Shown: positions 1 through 8,012 of the stretch, piece after piece
How positions within the stretch are numbered: the stretch's first letter is position 1
Layout: each line of letters opens with the position of its first letter
Assembly: GCF_004297265.1 (NCBI RefSeq)
Contig: NZ_SCUT01000019.1
Location: 62,001-126,000, forward strand
Direction: 5' to 3'
DNA from: Reyranella sp.
GTDB taxonomy: Bacteria; Pseudomonadota; Alphaproteobacteria; Reyranellales; Reyranellaceae
DNA length: 64,000 nt
Made by a program: the position numbers and the translations under genes
The notes under the pieces: model-generated
The model's database searches: none
What the model was told of the DNA's origin: nothing
Seen by the model: only the letters and a program-made list of their open reading frames with translations

Positions 1-693
1 GACATGCTGCCGCCCATGCGGGCGCGGCAGTATTCCATCTCCTCGTCGCCGCTCTGGAAGCCCGACCATGTAACCCTGACGGTCGCCGTGGTCGATGCGC
101 CGGCCTATTCGGGCAACGGTATCTTCCGCGGCGTGGCCTCGTCCTATCTCGCGCATCTGCAGCCGGGCGACCGCATATCCCTCGCGGTGCGCCCCTCCAA
201 TGCGCGTTTCCATCCACCGGCGGATCCCCGCACACCGATCATCCTGATCTGCGCTGGCTCCGGCATCGCGCCGTTCCGCGGTTTCCTGCAGGAACGCGCC
301 ACGCAGAAGGAAGGCGGCCAGGACGTTGGACCGGCCTTGCTCTTCTTCGGCACCAACCATGCGGGAGTCGACTATCTCTATCGCGACGAACTCGCGCGCT
401 GGGAGGAGGCGGGCGTCGTCTCGGTGCTGCCGGCTTTCTCGCTGCAGCCGCGGGGCGAGGTTTCGTTCGTGCAGCATCGCGTATGGGAAGAGCGCGCCCG
501 CATCGTGGAACTGTTCCGGCGAGGCGGCACCGTCTTTGTCTGCGGCGACGGCCAGTACATGGCGCCGGCCGTGCGCGAGACACTGGTGCGAATCTATCGC
601 GAGGCCTCGGGCGCCAGCGAGGCCGACGCCCAGAAGTGGGGCGAGATGGTCGAACACGAGCACGGGCGCTTCGTTTCCGACGTCTTCGCCTAA
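1..693 (+). CDS. C-terminal part of P450-BM3-type cytochrome P450/NADPH-P450 reductase (5' end outside window)
   Basis: This is the FAD/NADPH-binding end of a diflavin reductase. About nine residues in lies the FAD motif R-Q-Y-S-I-S-S-S, then the NADPH phosphate-binding segment GSGIAPFRG (about residue 85) and the CGDGQYMAP motif (about 180). The end, with a GRFVSDVFA-like tail, matches the reductase part of the CYP102A1 (BM3) family better than sulfite reductase flavoprotein, because spacing and the YSISSSP/GIAPFRGF/GDGxxMAPAV series follow that family. These enzymes pass electrons from NADPH to a fused heme domain and hydroxylate fatty acids. The heme and FMN parts, if fused, lie before base 1, so the fusion is inferred from family resemblance. 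It ends about 80 bp before the acyl-CoA ligase gene on the same strand. Confidence 0.8.
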   Translation, partial: DMLPPMRARQYSISSSPLWKPDHVTLTVAVVDAPAYSGNGIFRGVASSYLAHLQPGDRISLAVRPSNARFHPPADPRTPIILICAGSGIAPFRGFLQERATQKEGGQDVGPALLFFGTNHAGVDYLYRDELARWEEAGVVSVLPAFSLQPRGEVSFVQHRVWEERARIVELFRRGGTVFVCGDGQYMAPAVRETLVRIYREASGASEADAQKWGEMVEHEHGRFVSDVFA

Positions 694-782
694 GCCCCCC
701 TGCGAGTCGGTTTCACATAACCACATTGCGACGGGCCGGGGCCGGGGCTAAGCCAAGGGCGGAAACGCAAAGGATGCCGGTC

Positions 783-2690
783 ATGGCTGTTGGCGACAAA
801 TATCGTGCGTTGCATGCGCGGTCGCTCCAGGATCCCGAAGGATTCTGGGCGGAGCAGGCGGCGGCGATCGACTGGACGAAGCGCTGGGACAAGGTGCTCG
901 ACGGGACGAATCCGCCTTTCTATCGCTGGTTCGAGGGCGGCGAACTCAACGCCTGCCACAATGCGCTGGACCGGCATGTCGACGGGGGACGCGCGGACCA
1001 GGCGGCGCTGATCTACGATTCGCCGCTCACCAACACCAAGAAGACCTTCACCTATCGCGAGCTGCGCGACCAGGTGGCGCGCATCGCCGGGATGATCGCC
1101 GCGCAGGGCGTGGGCAAGGGCGATCGCGTCATCCTCTACATGCCGATGATCCCCGAAGCGGTGATGGCGATGCTCGCCTGCGCGCGGCTGGGGGCCATCC
1201 ATTCGGTCGTGTTCGGCGGCTTCGCGGCCAAGGAACTGTCGAGCCGCATCGACGACTGCGCGCCGAAACTGATCCTCACCGCCTCGTGCGGCATCGAGCC
1301 GTCGCGCATCGTGCAGTACAAGCCGCTGGTCGACCAGGCGATCGAACAGGCGAGGCACAAGGTGCCACGGGTCATCCTGCTGCAGCGCCCGCAATGCGCG
1401 GCGACGATGGTGCCGGGTCGCGACCTCGACTGGAACGAGGCCCTCGCATCGGCGCAGCCCGCCGCGTGTGTGCCGGTCAAAGCCACCGATCCGCTCTACA
1501 TCCTCTACACGTCGGGCACGACCGGCCAGCCCAAGGGCGTGGTGCGCGATACCGGCGGTTACTGCGTGGCGCTCGCCTGGTCGATGAAGAACCTCTACGG
1601 CGTGCAGCCGGGCGAGGTCTACTGGTGTGCCTCGGACGTGGGCTGGGTGGTGGGCCACAGCTACATCGTCTACGGGCCGCTGATCCACGGCGCGACCTCG
1701 ATCCTCTATGAAGGCAAGCCGGTCGGCACGCCCGACGCCGGCGCCTTCTGGCGCGTGATCTCCGAACACAAGGCGATGGCGTTGTTCACCGCGCCGACCG
1801 CCTTCCGCGCGATCAAACGCGAGGATCCGGACGGCAAGCTGCTGAAGCACTATGACCTCTCGCAGTTCCGCACCCTGTTCCTCGCCGGTGAGCGCGGCGA
1901 TCCGCCGACCGTCGAATGGGCGCAGAAGCTGCTGGGCGTGCCGGTGGTCGATCACTGGTGGCAGACCGAAACCGGCTGGGCGATTTGCGGCAACTTCCAG
2001 GGCCTGGACCCGATGCCGGTGAAGCTCGGCTCGACCTCGGTGCCGTCGCCAGGCTGGCAGCTCGACGTGCTGGACGAGAACGGCCATCCGATGAAGCCGG
2101 GCGAGGTCGGTGCGCTGGCGGGCAAGCTGCCGTTGCCGCCGGGAACCTTCCCGACGCTGTGGAATGCCGACGAGCGTTACCGGCAGAGCTACATGAGCGA
2201 GTTCCCGGGCTACTACAAGACCGGCGACGCGGGCTTCATCGACCAGGACGGCTACGTCTCGGTGATGACCCGCGTGGACGACGTGATCAACGTTGCGGGC
2301 CATCGCCTTTCGACGGGTCAGATCGAGGAGGTGCTGGGCGCCCACGCCGACGTCGCCGAATGCGCGGTGATCGGCATCGCCGACGACCTGAAGGGTCAGG
2401 TGCCGCTGGGCTTCCTGGTGCTGAAGGCCGGCGTCAACCGGCCGCCGCAGGAGATCACCAAGGAGGTCGTGCAGATGGTGCGTGACCGCATCGGTCCCGT
2501 CGCCTTCTTCAAGAGCGCGCTGGTCGTGCAGCGGCTGCCCAAGACGCGCTCCGGCAAGATCCTGCGCGGCACCATGCAGAAGATGGCCGACAGCCAGCCC
2601 TGGATCCTGCCGGCCACGATCGAGGATCCGGCGGTGCTGGATGAAATCAAGGACGGCCTGAAGACGGCCGGGTTCGCAAACAAATCATAG
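783..2690 (+). CDS. prpE: Propionyl-CoA synthetase (AMP-forming acyl-CoA ligase)
   Basis: Activates propionate (or a similar short acid) to its CoA thioester through an acyl-adenylate. The P-loop-like motif YTSGTTGQPKG lies near residue 242, the WWQTETGW segment near 390, and the acylation lysine in KTRSGKILRG near 591. The DPLYILYTSGTTGQPKGVVRDTGG context and the ASDVGWVVGHSY stretch are typical of PrpE rather than AcsA. At about 635 residues it has the usual length. ATG at 783 is chosen because AAAGG sits about 9 bases upstream; ATG 774 is in frame but abuts that site. It heads a run of CoA-ester genes and its stop codon touches an inverted repeat. Acetate as a substrate cannot be excluded. 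Confidence 0.87.
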   Translation: MAVGDKYRALHARSLQDPEGFWAEQAAAIDWTKRWDKVLDGTNPPFYRWFEGGELNACHNALDRHVDGGRADQAALIYDSPLTNTKKTFTYRELRDQVARIAGMIAAQGVGKGDRVILYMPMIPEAVMAMLACARLGAIHSVVFGGFAAKELSSRIDDCAPKLILTASCGIEPSRIVQYKPLVDQAIEQARHKVPRVILLQRPQCAATMVPGRDLDWNEALASAQPAACVPVKATDPLYILYTSGTTGQPKGVVRDTGGYCVALAWSMKNLYGVQPGEVYWCASDVGWVVGHSYIVYGPLIHGATSILYEGKPVGTPDAGAFWRVISEHKAMALFTAPTAFRAIKREDPDGKLLKHYDLSQFRTLFLAGERGDPPTVEWAQKLLGVPVVDHWWQTETGWAICGNFQGLDPMPVKLGSTSVPSPGWQLDVLDENGHPMKPGEVGALAGKLPLPPGTFPTLWNADERYRQSYMSEFPGYYKTGDAGFIDQDGYVSVMTRVDDVINVAGHRLSTGQIEEVLGAHADVAECAVIGIADDLKGQVPLGFLVLKAGVNRPPQEITKEVVQMVRDRIGPVAFFKSALVVQRLPKTRSGKILRGTMQKMADSQPWILPATIEDPAVLDEIKDGLKTAGFANKS

Positions 2691-2753
2691 GAGCGCGCCA
2701 CTCCAGTGGCGCTCATGAGTGAAGGAAGATGCGCCACTGGAGTGGCGCGCTCC
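2690..2753. repeat. Inverted repeat family A, copy 1 (perfect 23-bp arms)
   Basis: Arms at 2690-2712 and 2731-2753 are perfect reverse complements, separated by 18 bases. Each arm also contains the internal near-palindrome GCCACTCCAGTGGC. The left arm starts on the last base of the prpE stop codon. A near-identical pair lies at 9225-9297, also between two genes of the same beta-oxidation group, so this is a dispersed REP-like element, not a chance hairpin. There is no T-run, so simple termination is doubtful. Confidence 0.85.
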
Positions 2754-2774
2754 AAAGGCAAGAAGGAAAGACGC

Positions 2775-4289
2775 ATGACTCTCGACATCAACCGCGCCGA
2801 TCTCACCGTGGGCATCGTCGGCACGGGCGCCATGGGCCGCGGCATCGCCCAGGTCACCGCACAGGGCGGCATGAAGGCCATCATGTTCGACGCGGCGCCG
2901 GGCGGTGCGGCAAAGGCCAGGGCCGCGATCCTCGACACGTTGAAGGGCCTGGTCGCCAAGGGCCGTCTCACCGAGGCTGACCTCGCCAAGGCGGAGGCCA
3001 ATCTCGGCGTCGCCGAGAAAATCGAGGATCTCAAGGGCTGCCACGTCGTCGTCGAGGCGGTGTTCGAGAATCTCGAGGTGAAGCAGAAGCTGTTCGGCGA
3101 GCTCGAGGCGGTGATCGCGCCCGACGCCATCCTGGCCTCCAACACCTCGTCGATCCGCATCGCCTCGATCGCACGCGCGCTGAAGCATCGCGACCGCGTC
3201 TGCGGCATGCACTATTTCAATCCCGTGCCGCTGATGAAGCTGGTCGAGGTCATCCGTGCCGCCGACACCGCGCAATGGGTGGTCGACGCCATGGTGGCGC
3301 TGGGCAAGCGCCAGACCCGCGTGCCCGTGGTGGTCGGCGACACGCCGGGCTTCCTGGTCAATCTCGGCGGCACGGCGATCGGCACCGAAGGCCTGCGCAT
3401 CATGCAGGAGGGCCGGGCGACGCCGTCACAGGTCGATGCCGTGATGCGCGACACCTGCGGCTTCCGCATGGGCCCGTTCGAGCTGATGGACCTCACCGGC
3501 ATCGACGTGAACTTCCCGGCGCGCAAGATCATCTACGAAGGCTTCTTCCACGACCGGCGCATGACGCCGAGCCCCTATCACGAGAGCCTCTATGCGGCGG
3601 GCAAGCTCGGCCGCAAGACCGGCGGCGGCTGGTACGCCTATGACGAGAAGGGCGCGAAGATCGATGCCGGGGCCGACCATCCGACCTCGCACGTGCCGGC
3701 GTCGAGCGTGGTCATCATGGACACGCACAACACCAAGCTGATGGGCCTGGTGAGCGCCGACGGCGCGAAGATGCTGGCGGCCGACGACGGCAAGAGCCCG
3801 ATCTTGGTGGCGCCGATCGGCAAGGACTGCACCACGACCGCGATCGAGCTTGGCCTCGACCCCAGGCGCACCGTCGCGGTCGACCTGACCGGTGACGTGT
3901 CCAAGCGCATCACCATCATGATGGCGCCGGGCTTCGATCCGGCGATCCGCGACGCCACCGTGGCGCTGCTCGCCAAGTCCGGCACCAAGGTGACGGTGAT
4001 CAAGGACTCGCCGGGCTTCATCGCCCAGCGCATGTGCGCGATGATCGCCAATCTCGGCTGCGAGATGGCGATGATCGGCATCGCCTCGGCCGCCGACGTC
4101 GACACGGCGATGACGCTCGGCCTCAACTATCCGCGCGGCCCGCTGGCCCTGGCCGACTGGCTGGGCGTCAAGGAATGCCACGAGATCCTGGTGCAAATCC
4201 AGGCGATCACCGGCGACGACCGCTACCGCCCCAGCCAGTGGCTGCGCCGCCGCGCGATGCTGGGGCTCAGCGCCACGACGGTCGAGTAG
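2775..4289 (+). CDS. 3-hydroxyacyl-CoA dehydrogenase, two-domain (PaaH/3-hydroxybutyryl-CoA dehydrogenase type)
   Basis: Oxidises L-3-hydroxyacyl-CoA to 3-ketoacyl-CoA with NAD. The Rossmann motif GTGAMG is at residues 16-21, the SNTSS segment follows near 120, and the catalytic histidine is in HYFNP (about residue 146). A second C-terminal 3HCDH-like unit with PGFIAQR and YPRGPLAL gives a total of 504 residues, matching the PaaH-like two-module form and lacking an enoyl-CoA hydratase part. ATG 2775 follows an AAGGAAAG ribosome site just after repeat A. The last 17 codons, from the GTGGCT at 4238, were duplicated downstream (see 5192-5243). The acyl chain length handled is unknown. Confidence 0.88.
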   Translation: MTLDINRADLTVGIVGTGAMGRGIAQVTAQGGMKAIMFDAAPGGAAKARAAILDTLKGLVAKGRLTEADLAKAEANLGVAEKIEDLKGCHVVVEAVFENLEVKQKLFGELEAVIAPDAILASNTSSIRIASIARALKHRDRVCGMHYFNPVPLMKLVEVIRAADTAQWVVDAMVALGKRQTRVPVVVGDTPGFLVNLGGTAIGTEGLRIMQEGRATPSQVDAVMRDTCGFRMGPFELMDLTGIDVNFPARKIIYEGFFHDRRMTPSPYHESLYAAGKLGRKTGGGWYAYDEKGAKIDAGADHPTSHVPASSVVIMDTHNTKLMGLVSADGAKMLAADDGKSPILVAPIGKDCTTTAIELGLDPRRTVAVDLTGDVSKRITIMMAPGFDPAIRDATVALLAKSGTKVTVIKDSPGFIAQRMCAMIANLGCEMAMIGIASAADVDTAMTLGLNYPRGPLALADWLGVKECHEILVQIQAITGDDRYRPSQWLRRRAMLGLSATTVE

Positions 4290-4355
4290 AGATCGGCAAG
4301 GAACAGTGTCGTCGAATCGCCGTTCAATCCCCTGCAGACTTTGCAGGGGAACCCG

Positions 4356-4922
4356 ATGAAGCGACGTATATGGACGGCGGTCGGCCTCGCGCTGATCGTT
4401 TACGCCACCGCCGGAGCCGGACAGGCCCAGCAGCTCAAGAACGAGAACCTGCTCGTCGGCGTGCCGCAGGGTTTCAAGCTGGGCTTCAAGGATTCGAAGA
4501 ACGGCATGAACATGCAGGAGTTCGTCCCGGCGGCCGAGACGGTGCAGAACTGGACGGAGATGGTCACGGTTCAGGTCTTCCTGAGCCGGAAGGACCTGGA
4601 GCCGTCCCAGTTTCTCGCCCTGATGCAGAAGCAGTGGGCCGAGGCGTGCAAGGGCAGCACACTCACGCCGGTCGCAAGCGGCAAGGTGAACGGCTACGAG
4701 TCCGCCACGGTCCTGCTGCGCTGTCCCTTGCTCGCGTCCACAGGCAAGCCGGAGACCACGATGCTGAAGGCGATCAAGGGCAACGACAGCTTCTACGTCG
4801 TGCAGCGCGCCGTGCGGTCGGTCCCGACGCCCGAGCGGCTGGAGACGATGAAGAAGTACATCGAGAGCGTCAGCGTCTGCGACTCGCGCCTGCCGTCTCG
4901 GCCCTGCCCAACCGTAAAATAG
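4356..4922 (+). CDS. Secreted protein of unknown function
   Basis: A 188-residue protein I do not recognise. It begins with a clear Sec signal peptide (MKRR, a hydrophobic stretch to about residue 20, and AGQAQQ at the likely cleavage site), so it is probably periplasmic. The mature part has a pair of cysteines and a short C-terminal stretch (VCDSRLPSRPCPTVK). ATG 4356 follows GCAGGGGAACCCG; a TTG at 4341 is also in frame but is less well placed. The gene lies inside a tandemly duplicated segment: a remnant of a second copy of its 3' end is at 5769-5828, next to the intact map gene. Confidence 0.7.
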   Translation: MKRRIWTAVGLALIVYATAGAGQAQQLKNENLLVGVPQGFKLGFKDSKNGMNMQEFVPAAETVQNWTEMVTVQVFLSRKDLEPSQFLALMQKQWAEACKGSTLTPVASGKVNGYESATVLLRCPLLASTGKPETTMLKAIKGNDSFYVVQRAVRSVPTPERLETMKKYIESVSVCDSRLPSRPCPTVK

Positions 4923-4945
4923 CGCCGGTCAAATAGCGGCGCCGC

Positions 4946-5191
4946 TCAGGCCAGCGTCAGGATCAGCGGCCCCCGACGGGTCGCGACCAGCGTATGCTCG
5001 TACTGCACCGTGGCCTGATGTAGCGGCGGGTGCAGCGTCCAGCCATCGTCCAATTCTTCGACGTAGTCAGCGTCCAGCGACAGGAATGGCTCGATCGTGA
5101 AGACCAGGCCTTCCGTGATCCTGCGGCGGTCGTGCTTCTCGTACCAGGTGGGAATTTCCGACGGCTCGTCGTGTAGCGACCGCCCGACACC
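4946..5191 (-). pseudogene. Truncated duplicate of methionine aminopeptidase (C-terminal third)
   Basis: Reading leftwards, this encodes the last ~80 residues of the intact map gene at 5839-6585 with high identity: it starts at SHGVGRSLHDEP and ends RRGPLILTLA. It keeps the copies of H167, E201 and E232 but lacks the N-terminal two thirds, including the metal ligands D93 and D104, so it cannot be a working peptidase. The open frame continues in-frame to 5269 through antisense sequence of a dehydrogenase remnant, producing a chimeric ORF of 107 codons. Whether that ORF is translated is unknown; no ribosome site was evident. Confidence 0.85.
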
Positions 5192-5243
5192 GTGGCTGCG
5201 CCGCCGCGCGATGCTGGGATTGAGCGCGACGACGGTGGAGTGA
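5192..5243 (+). pseudogene. Remnant of the 3' end of the 3-hydroxyacyl-CoA dehydrogenase gene
   Basis: Translated on the + strand, this reads WLRRRAMLGLSATTVE followed by a stop, exactly the C-terminus of the dehydrogenase ending at 4289. The first 27 bases from GTGGCT are identical to the original and the rest has a few silent changes. It directly abuts the truncated map copy on the opposite strand. GTGGCT occurs at both parent sites (4238 in the dehydrogenase, 6085-6090 in map), marking the duplication junction. Confidence 0.88.
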
Positions 5244-5399
5244 AGCGTCGCTGTTCGATACCAACTCACCGCCGCGACGATTGATATACGCCGGGTAACA
5301 TCAGGTTATTTTTTGCGAGGTCGTTGAATTCTCCTTGTTCGTCCGAGGCGTGTCCGCATCCCACATCGGGTGTCTCACATCCAACTGGAGATGCGGACA

Positions 5400-5687
5400 A
5401 TGATCAGACATACACTCTCGGCGCTCGCGGGCGCGCTTGTCATTGTTGCTGGGGCAAGCCCCGTCTTCGCGCAAGCGGGCGAAGACAATATGGCACGCTG
5501 CCAGCAGCTTCACGGCCTCTGGGCAAAACACAACGGAACCTCGGCCTACAGCAAGATGCTGGATGCCGACATGGGTCTCGAACAGTGTCGCAAAGGCAAC
5601 TACACCGCGGGCGTCGCGCAACTGAAGAGCGTGTTGCAGCGCCAGCAGATCCCTGTCCCGGCGGCCCCGTCGGTAGCGGCGCAGTAG
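5400..5687 (+). CDS. Small secreted protein of unknown function
   Basis: A 95-residue protein with a clear signal peptide (MIRHTLSALAG, hydrophobic run, SPVFAQA cleavage-like site) and a mature part of about 70 residues with two cysteines and helical heptad-like content. I do not recognise the family. ATG 5400 is preferred because GGAG lies 9 bases upstream; GTG 5370 and ATG 5391 are also in frame. It occupies the place where the second copy of the 188-residue secreted protein should be within the duplicated unit, but shows no visible similarity to it beyond having a signal peptide, so it was inserted or has diverged beyond recognition. Confidence 0.62.
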   Translation: MIRHTLSALAGALVIVAGASPVFAQAGEDNMARCQQLHGLWAKHNGTSAYSKMLDADMGLEQCRKGNYTAGVAQLKSVLQRQQIPVPAAPSVAAQ

Positions 5688-5768
5688 CCGAAGCATCTCT
5701 AGGTTTCGGCAGGGAGAGCGCGGGGCGATGGTCCCGCGTTCTCTTGGCGCCGGAAGTCGACGTTTGCG

Positions 5769-5828
5769 TACGTCGAGAGCGTCTGCGACTCGCGGCTGCC
5801 GTCGCGCCCCTGTCCGACGGTCAAGTAG
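5769..5828 (+). pseudogene. Remnant of the 3' end of the 188-residue secreted protein gene
   Basis: On the + strand, the bases encode YVESVCDSRLPSRPCPTVK and a stop, matching the end of the gene at 4356-4922 except for a 6-base (Ser-Val) deletion and a few substitutions. It sits 10 bases before the convergent map stop, the same arrangement as copy 1 before the truncated map. It supports a tandem duplication of the whole dehydrogenase-end/secreted-gene/map-end segment. Confidence 0.85.
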
Positions 5829-5838
5829 CGCGCGCTGC

Positions 5839-6585
5839 TCAAGCCAGGGTCAGGATCAACGGCCCGCGTCGCGTCGCGACCAGCGTGTGCTCGTACTGCA
5901 CCGTCGCCTCGTGCCCGGGCGGGCGCAGTGTCCAGCCGTCATCCATTTCTTCGACGTAATCAGCGCCCAGCGACAGGAACGGCTCGATCGTGAAGACGAG
6001 GCCTTCGGTGATGCGGCGGCGGTCATGCTTCTCGTACCACGTGGGGATTTGCGAGGGCTCATCGTGCAGCGACCGGCCGACGCCGTGGCTCGCCAGATTG
6101 CGCACCAGGCTGTAGCCCTTCTTCCGGGCGAAGGTCTCGATGGACCGTCCAACCTCGTTCAGGCGCGCGCCCGGCTTCACGGCGCGGATGCCGGCCCACA
6201 TGGCCCGGCGTCCATCCTCGCAGAGGCGTTCGATCTTGGGGCTGGTCGGCGGCACGGCGAAGCTCGCGCCGGTGTCGCCGAAGAAGCCGTCCAGCTCGGC
6301 CGAGACGTCGATGTTGATCAGGTCGCCGGCCTTGATCGCCGTGTCGTCGGGAATGCCGTGGGCGCAGTCGGGTCCCACCGAGATGCAGGTCGCGCCCGGA
6401 AAGCCGTAGGTGACTTCGGGGGCCGAGCGGGCGCCCTCCTTCTCCAGCAGGGCGCGGCCGAGATTGTCCAGTTCCCGGGTCGTCATGCCGGGCTCCAGCG
6501 CCTGACCCATGGCGGTGAGGGTACGGGCCACCAGCTTACCGACGGTGCGCAGCTTCTCCAGCTGGTCTTCATTTTCGATGGTCAT
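5839..6585 (-). CDS. map: Methionine aminopeptidase, type I
   Basis: Removes the initiator methionine from new proteins in the cytoplasm. The five metal ligands of the M24A fold can be placed: D93 (NIDV), D104 (GDTGASF), H167 (SHGVGRSLHDEP), E201 (TIEPFL) and E232 (QYEHT), with the substrate-binding H76. The length of 248 residues is normal for bacterial type Ia enzymes. ATG 6585 is chosen because TTAGGAGGG is centred about 8 bases upstream; GTG 6591 overlaps that site. It is transcribed divergently from the acyl-CoA dehydrogenase gene, an unusual setting for map. A truncated second copy of its 3' part lies immediately downstream. Confidence 0.93.
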   Translation of the reverse strand: MTIENEDQLEKLRTVGKLVARTLTAMGQALEPGMTTRELDNLGRALLEKEGARSAPEVTYGFPGATCISVGPDCAHGIPDDTAIKAGDLINIDVSAELDGFFGDTGASFAVPPTSPKIERLCEDGRRAMWAGIRAVKPGARLNEVGRSIETFARKKGYSLVRNLASHGVGRSLHDEPSQIPTWYEKHDRRRITEGLVFTIEPFLSLGADYVEEMDDGWTLRPPGHEATVQYEHTLVATRRGPLILTLA

Positions 6586-6710
6586 GGTCACCCTCCTAAC
6601 CGCCGTTGACGTTTACGTAAAGGTAAACTACCTACCTTGGGCTGGCGGACGAACCGCCGGCGGCTCACAGTCCCTTCAAGAAGACTGACCCTACCGATCG
6701 TTGGAGGACG

Positions 6711-7859
6711 ATGCTCGTGACTGCCGCTCTGGCCGCGCATTACACGCAAGAACACCAGATGTTCCGTGAGACCTGCCGGCGCTTCTTCGAGAAGGAAGTG
6801 ACCCCGTTCCACATGAAGTGGGAAGAGGAGGGGATCGTGCCGCGCGAGCTGTGGCGCAAGGCGGGCGAGCAGGGGCTGCTGGGCATGACCATGCCCGAGG
6901 CCTATGGCGGCGCGGGCGGCGATTTCCTCTACAGCGCCATTATGATCGAGGAGCAGGGACGGGCGCTGGCGTCGGGTCCGGCCTTCTCGCTCCATAACGA
7001 CATCGTGGTCCCCTACCTGCTCCACTACGGCACCGAGGAGCAGAAGAAGAAGTGGATTCCCAAGGCCTGCTCCGGCGAGCTGGTCACGGCCATCGCGATG
7101 ACCGAGCCGGGGACGGGATCGGATCTGCAGGCCGTCAAGACGACGGCCGTCATGGACGGCAATCACTGGGTCATCAACGGCTCCAAGACCTTCATCTCCA
7201 ACGGCCAGCTCGCCGACCTGGTGATCGTGGTCGCCAAGACCGATCCCAAGCTCGGCGCCAAGGGCACGTCGCTGATCGCCGTCGAGACGAAGACGGAAGG
7301 ATTCAAGCGCGGCCGCAATCTCGAGAAGATCGGCATGAAGGCGCAGGACACGTCGGAGCTGTTCTTCCAGGACGTGCGGGTGCCGGCCGATCACCTGCTG
7401 GGTGGGCCCGGCATGGGCTTCGTGCAGCTGATGCAGCAGCTGCCGCAGGAGCGGCTGGTGATCGCCATCCAGGCGGTGGCCGCGATCGAGGCCGCGCTGG
7501 AGCACACGCTCGCCTACGTGAAGGAGCGCAAGGCCTTCGGAAAGCAGATCATCGATTTCCAGAACACGCGCTTCAAGCTGGCCGAACTCAAGACCAAGGC
7601 CCATATCGCGCGCGTCTTCGTCGACGATTGTGTGGCGAAGCACCTCAAGGGCGAGCTCGACGTCGCGACCGCGGCGATGGCCAAGTACTGGACGACCGAG
7701 CTTCAGTGCGAGCTGATCGACGAGTGCCTGCAGTTCCACGGCGGCTACGGCTACATGTGGGAATACCCGATCGCCCGCCTCTACGCCGACGCCCGCGTGC
7801 AGAAGATCTATGGCGGCACCAACGAGATCATGAAGGAACTGATTGGGCGGACGCTCTGA
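6711..7859 (+). CDS. Acyl-CoA dehydrogenase (long-chain type)
   Basis: FAD flavoprotein that makes the 2,3-double bond in acyl-CoA as the first step of beta-oxidation. It has the N-terminal helical domain (EHQMFRETCRRFFEKEV), the AMTEPGTGSD flavin-binding loop near residue 125 and the C-terminal YGGTNEIMKELIGR segment at 367. Glycine stands where medium-chain enzymes have the catalytic glutamate (Y-E-G-T); instead LPQERL carries E247, the location used by long-chain and isovaleryl enzymes. ATG 6711 is 3 bases after GGAGG; the in-frame GTG 6717 would have better spacing, so the first two residues are uncertain. It is followed by a repeat, then the thiolase gene. Confidence 0.9.
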   Translation: MLVTAALAAHYTQEHQMFRETCRRFFEKEVTPFHMKWEEEGIVPRELWRKAGEQGLLGMTMPEAYGGAGGDFLYSAIMIEEQGRALASGPAFSLHNDIVVPYLLHYGTEEQKKKWIPKACSGELVTAIAMTEPGTGSDLQAVKTTAVMDGNHWVINGSKTFISNGQLADLVIVVAKTDPKLGAKGTSLIAVETKTEGFKRGRNLEKIGMKAQDTSELFFQDVRVPADHLLGGPGMGFVQLMQQLPQERLVIAIQAVAAIEAALEHTLAYVKERKAFGKQIIDFQNTRFKLAELKTKAHIARVFVDDCVAKHLKGELDVATAAMAKYWTTELQCELIDECLQFHGGYGYMWEYPIARLYADARVQKIYGGTNEIMKELIGRTL

Positions 7860-7867
7860 CTTTTCAT

Positions 7868-7976
7868 CCTCATCCTGAGGAGCCGCGCTTCGCGCGGCGT
7901 CTCGAAGGATGGGCAACACCAAGACTAGTTCCCACCCTTCGAGACGCGGTCCTGCGGACCGCTCCTCAGGGTGAGG
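7868..7976. repeat. Inverted repeat family B, copy 1
   Basis: Two arms, 7868-7913 and 7931-7976, are imperfect reverse complements: the left begins CCTCATCCTGAGGAG and runs to TCTCGAAGGATGGG, the right begins CCCACCCTTCGAGACGCG and ends CTCAGGGTGAGG. Each arm has a small GC-rich hairpin inside (CCGCGCTTCGCGCGG on the left). The same layout occurs at 24259-24366. It resembles the abundant intergenic mosaic repeats of rhizobia and relatives (known in outline; not compared here). It fills the gap between acyl-CoA dehydrogenase and thiolase. Confidence 0.85.
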
Positions 7977-8012
7977 TCAAAGGGTAATCTGGACATTGAA
8001 TAGGAGACCGAC

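Noticed and set aside
690-2345. 551-codon minus-strand frame across prpE
   Set aside because: It is the complement of prpE, which has its full motif set; the antisense protein is Arg/His/Ala-rich without a domain.
5839-6591. GTG 6591 as start of map
   Set aside because: It overlaps the AGGAGG ribosome site; ATG 6585 has proper spacing.
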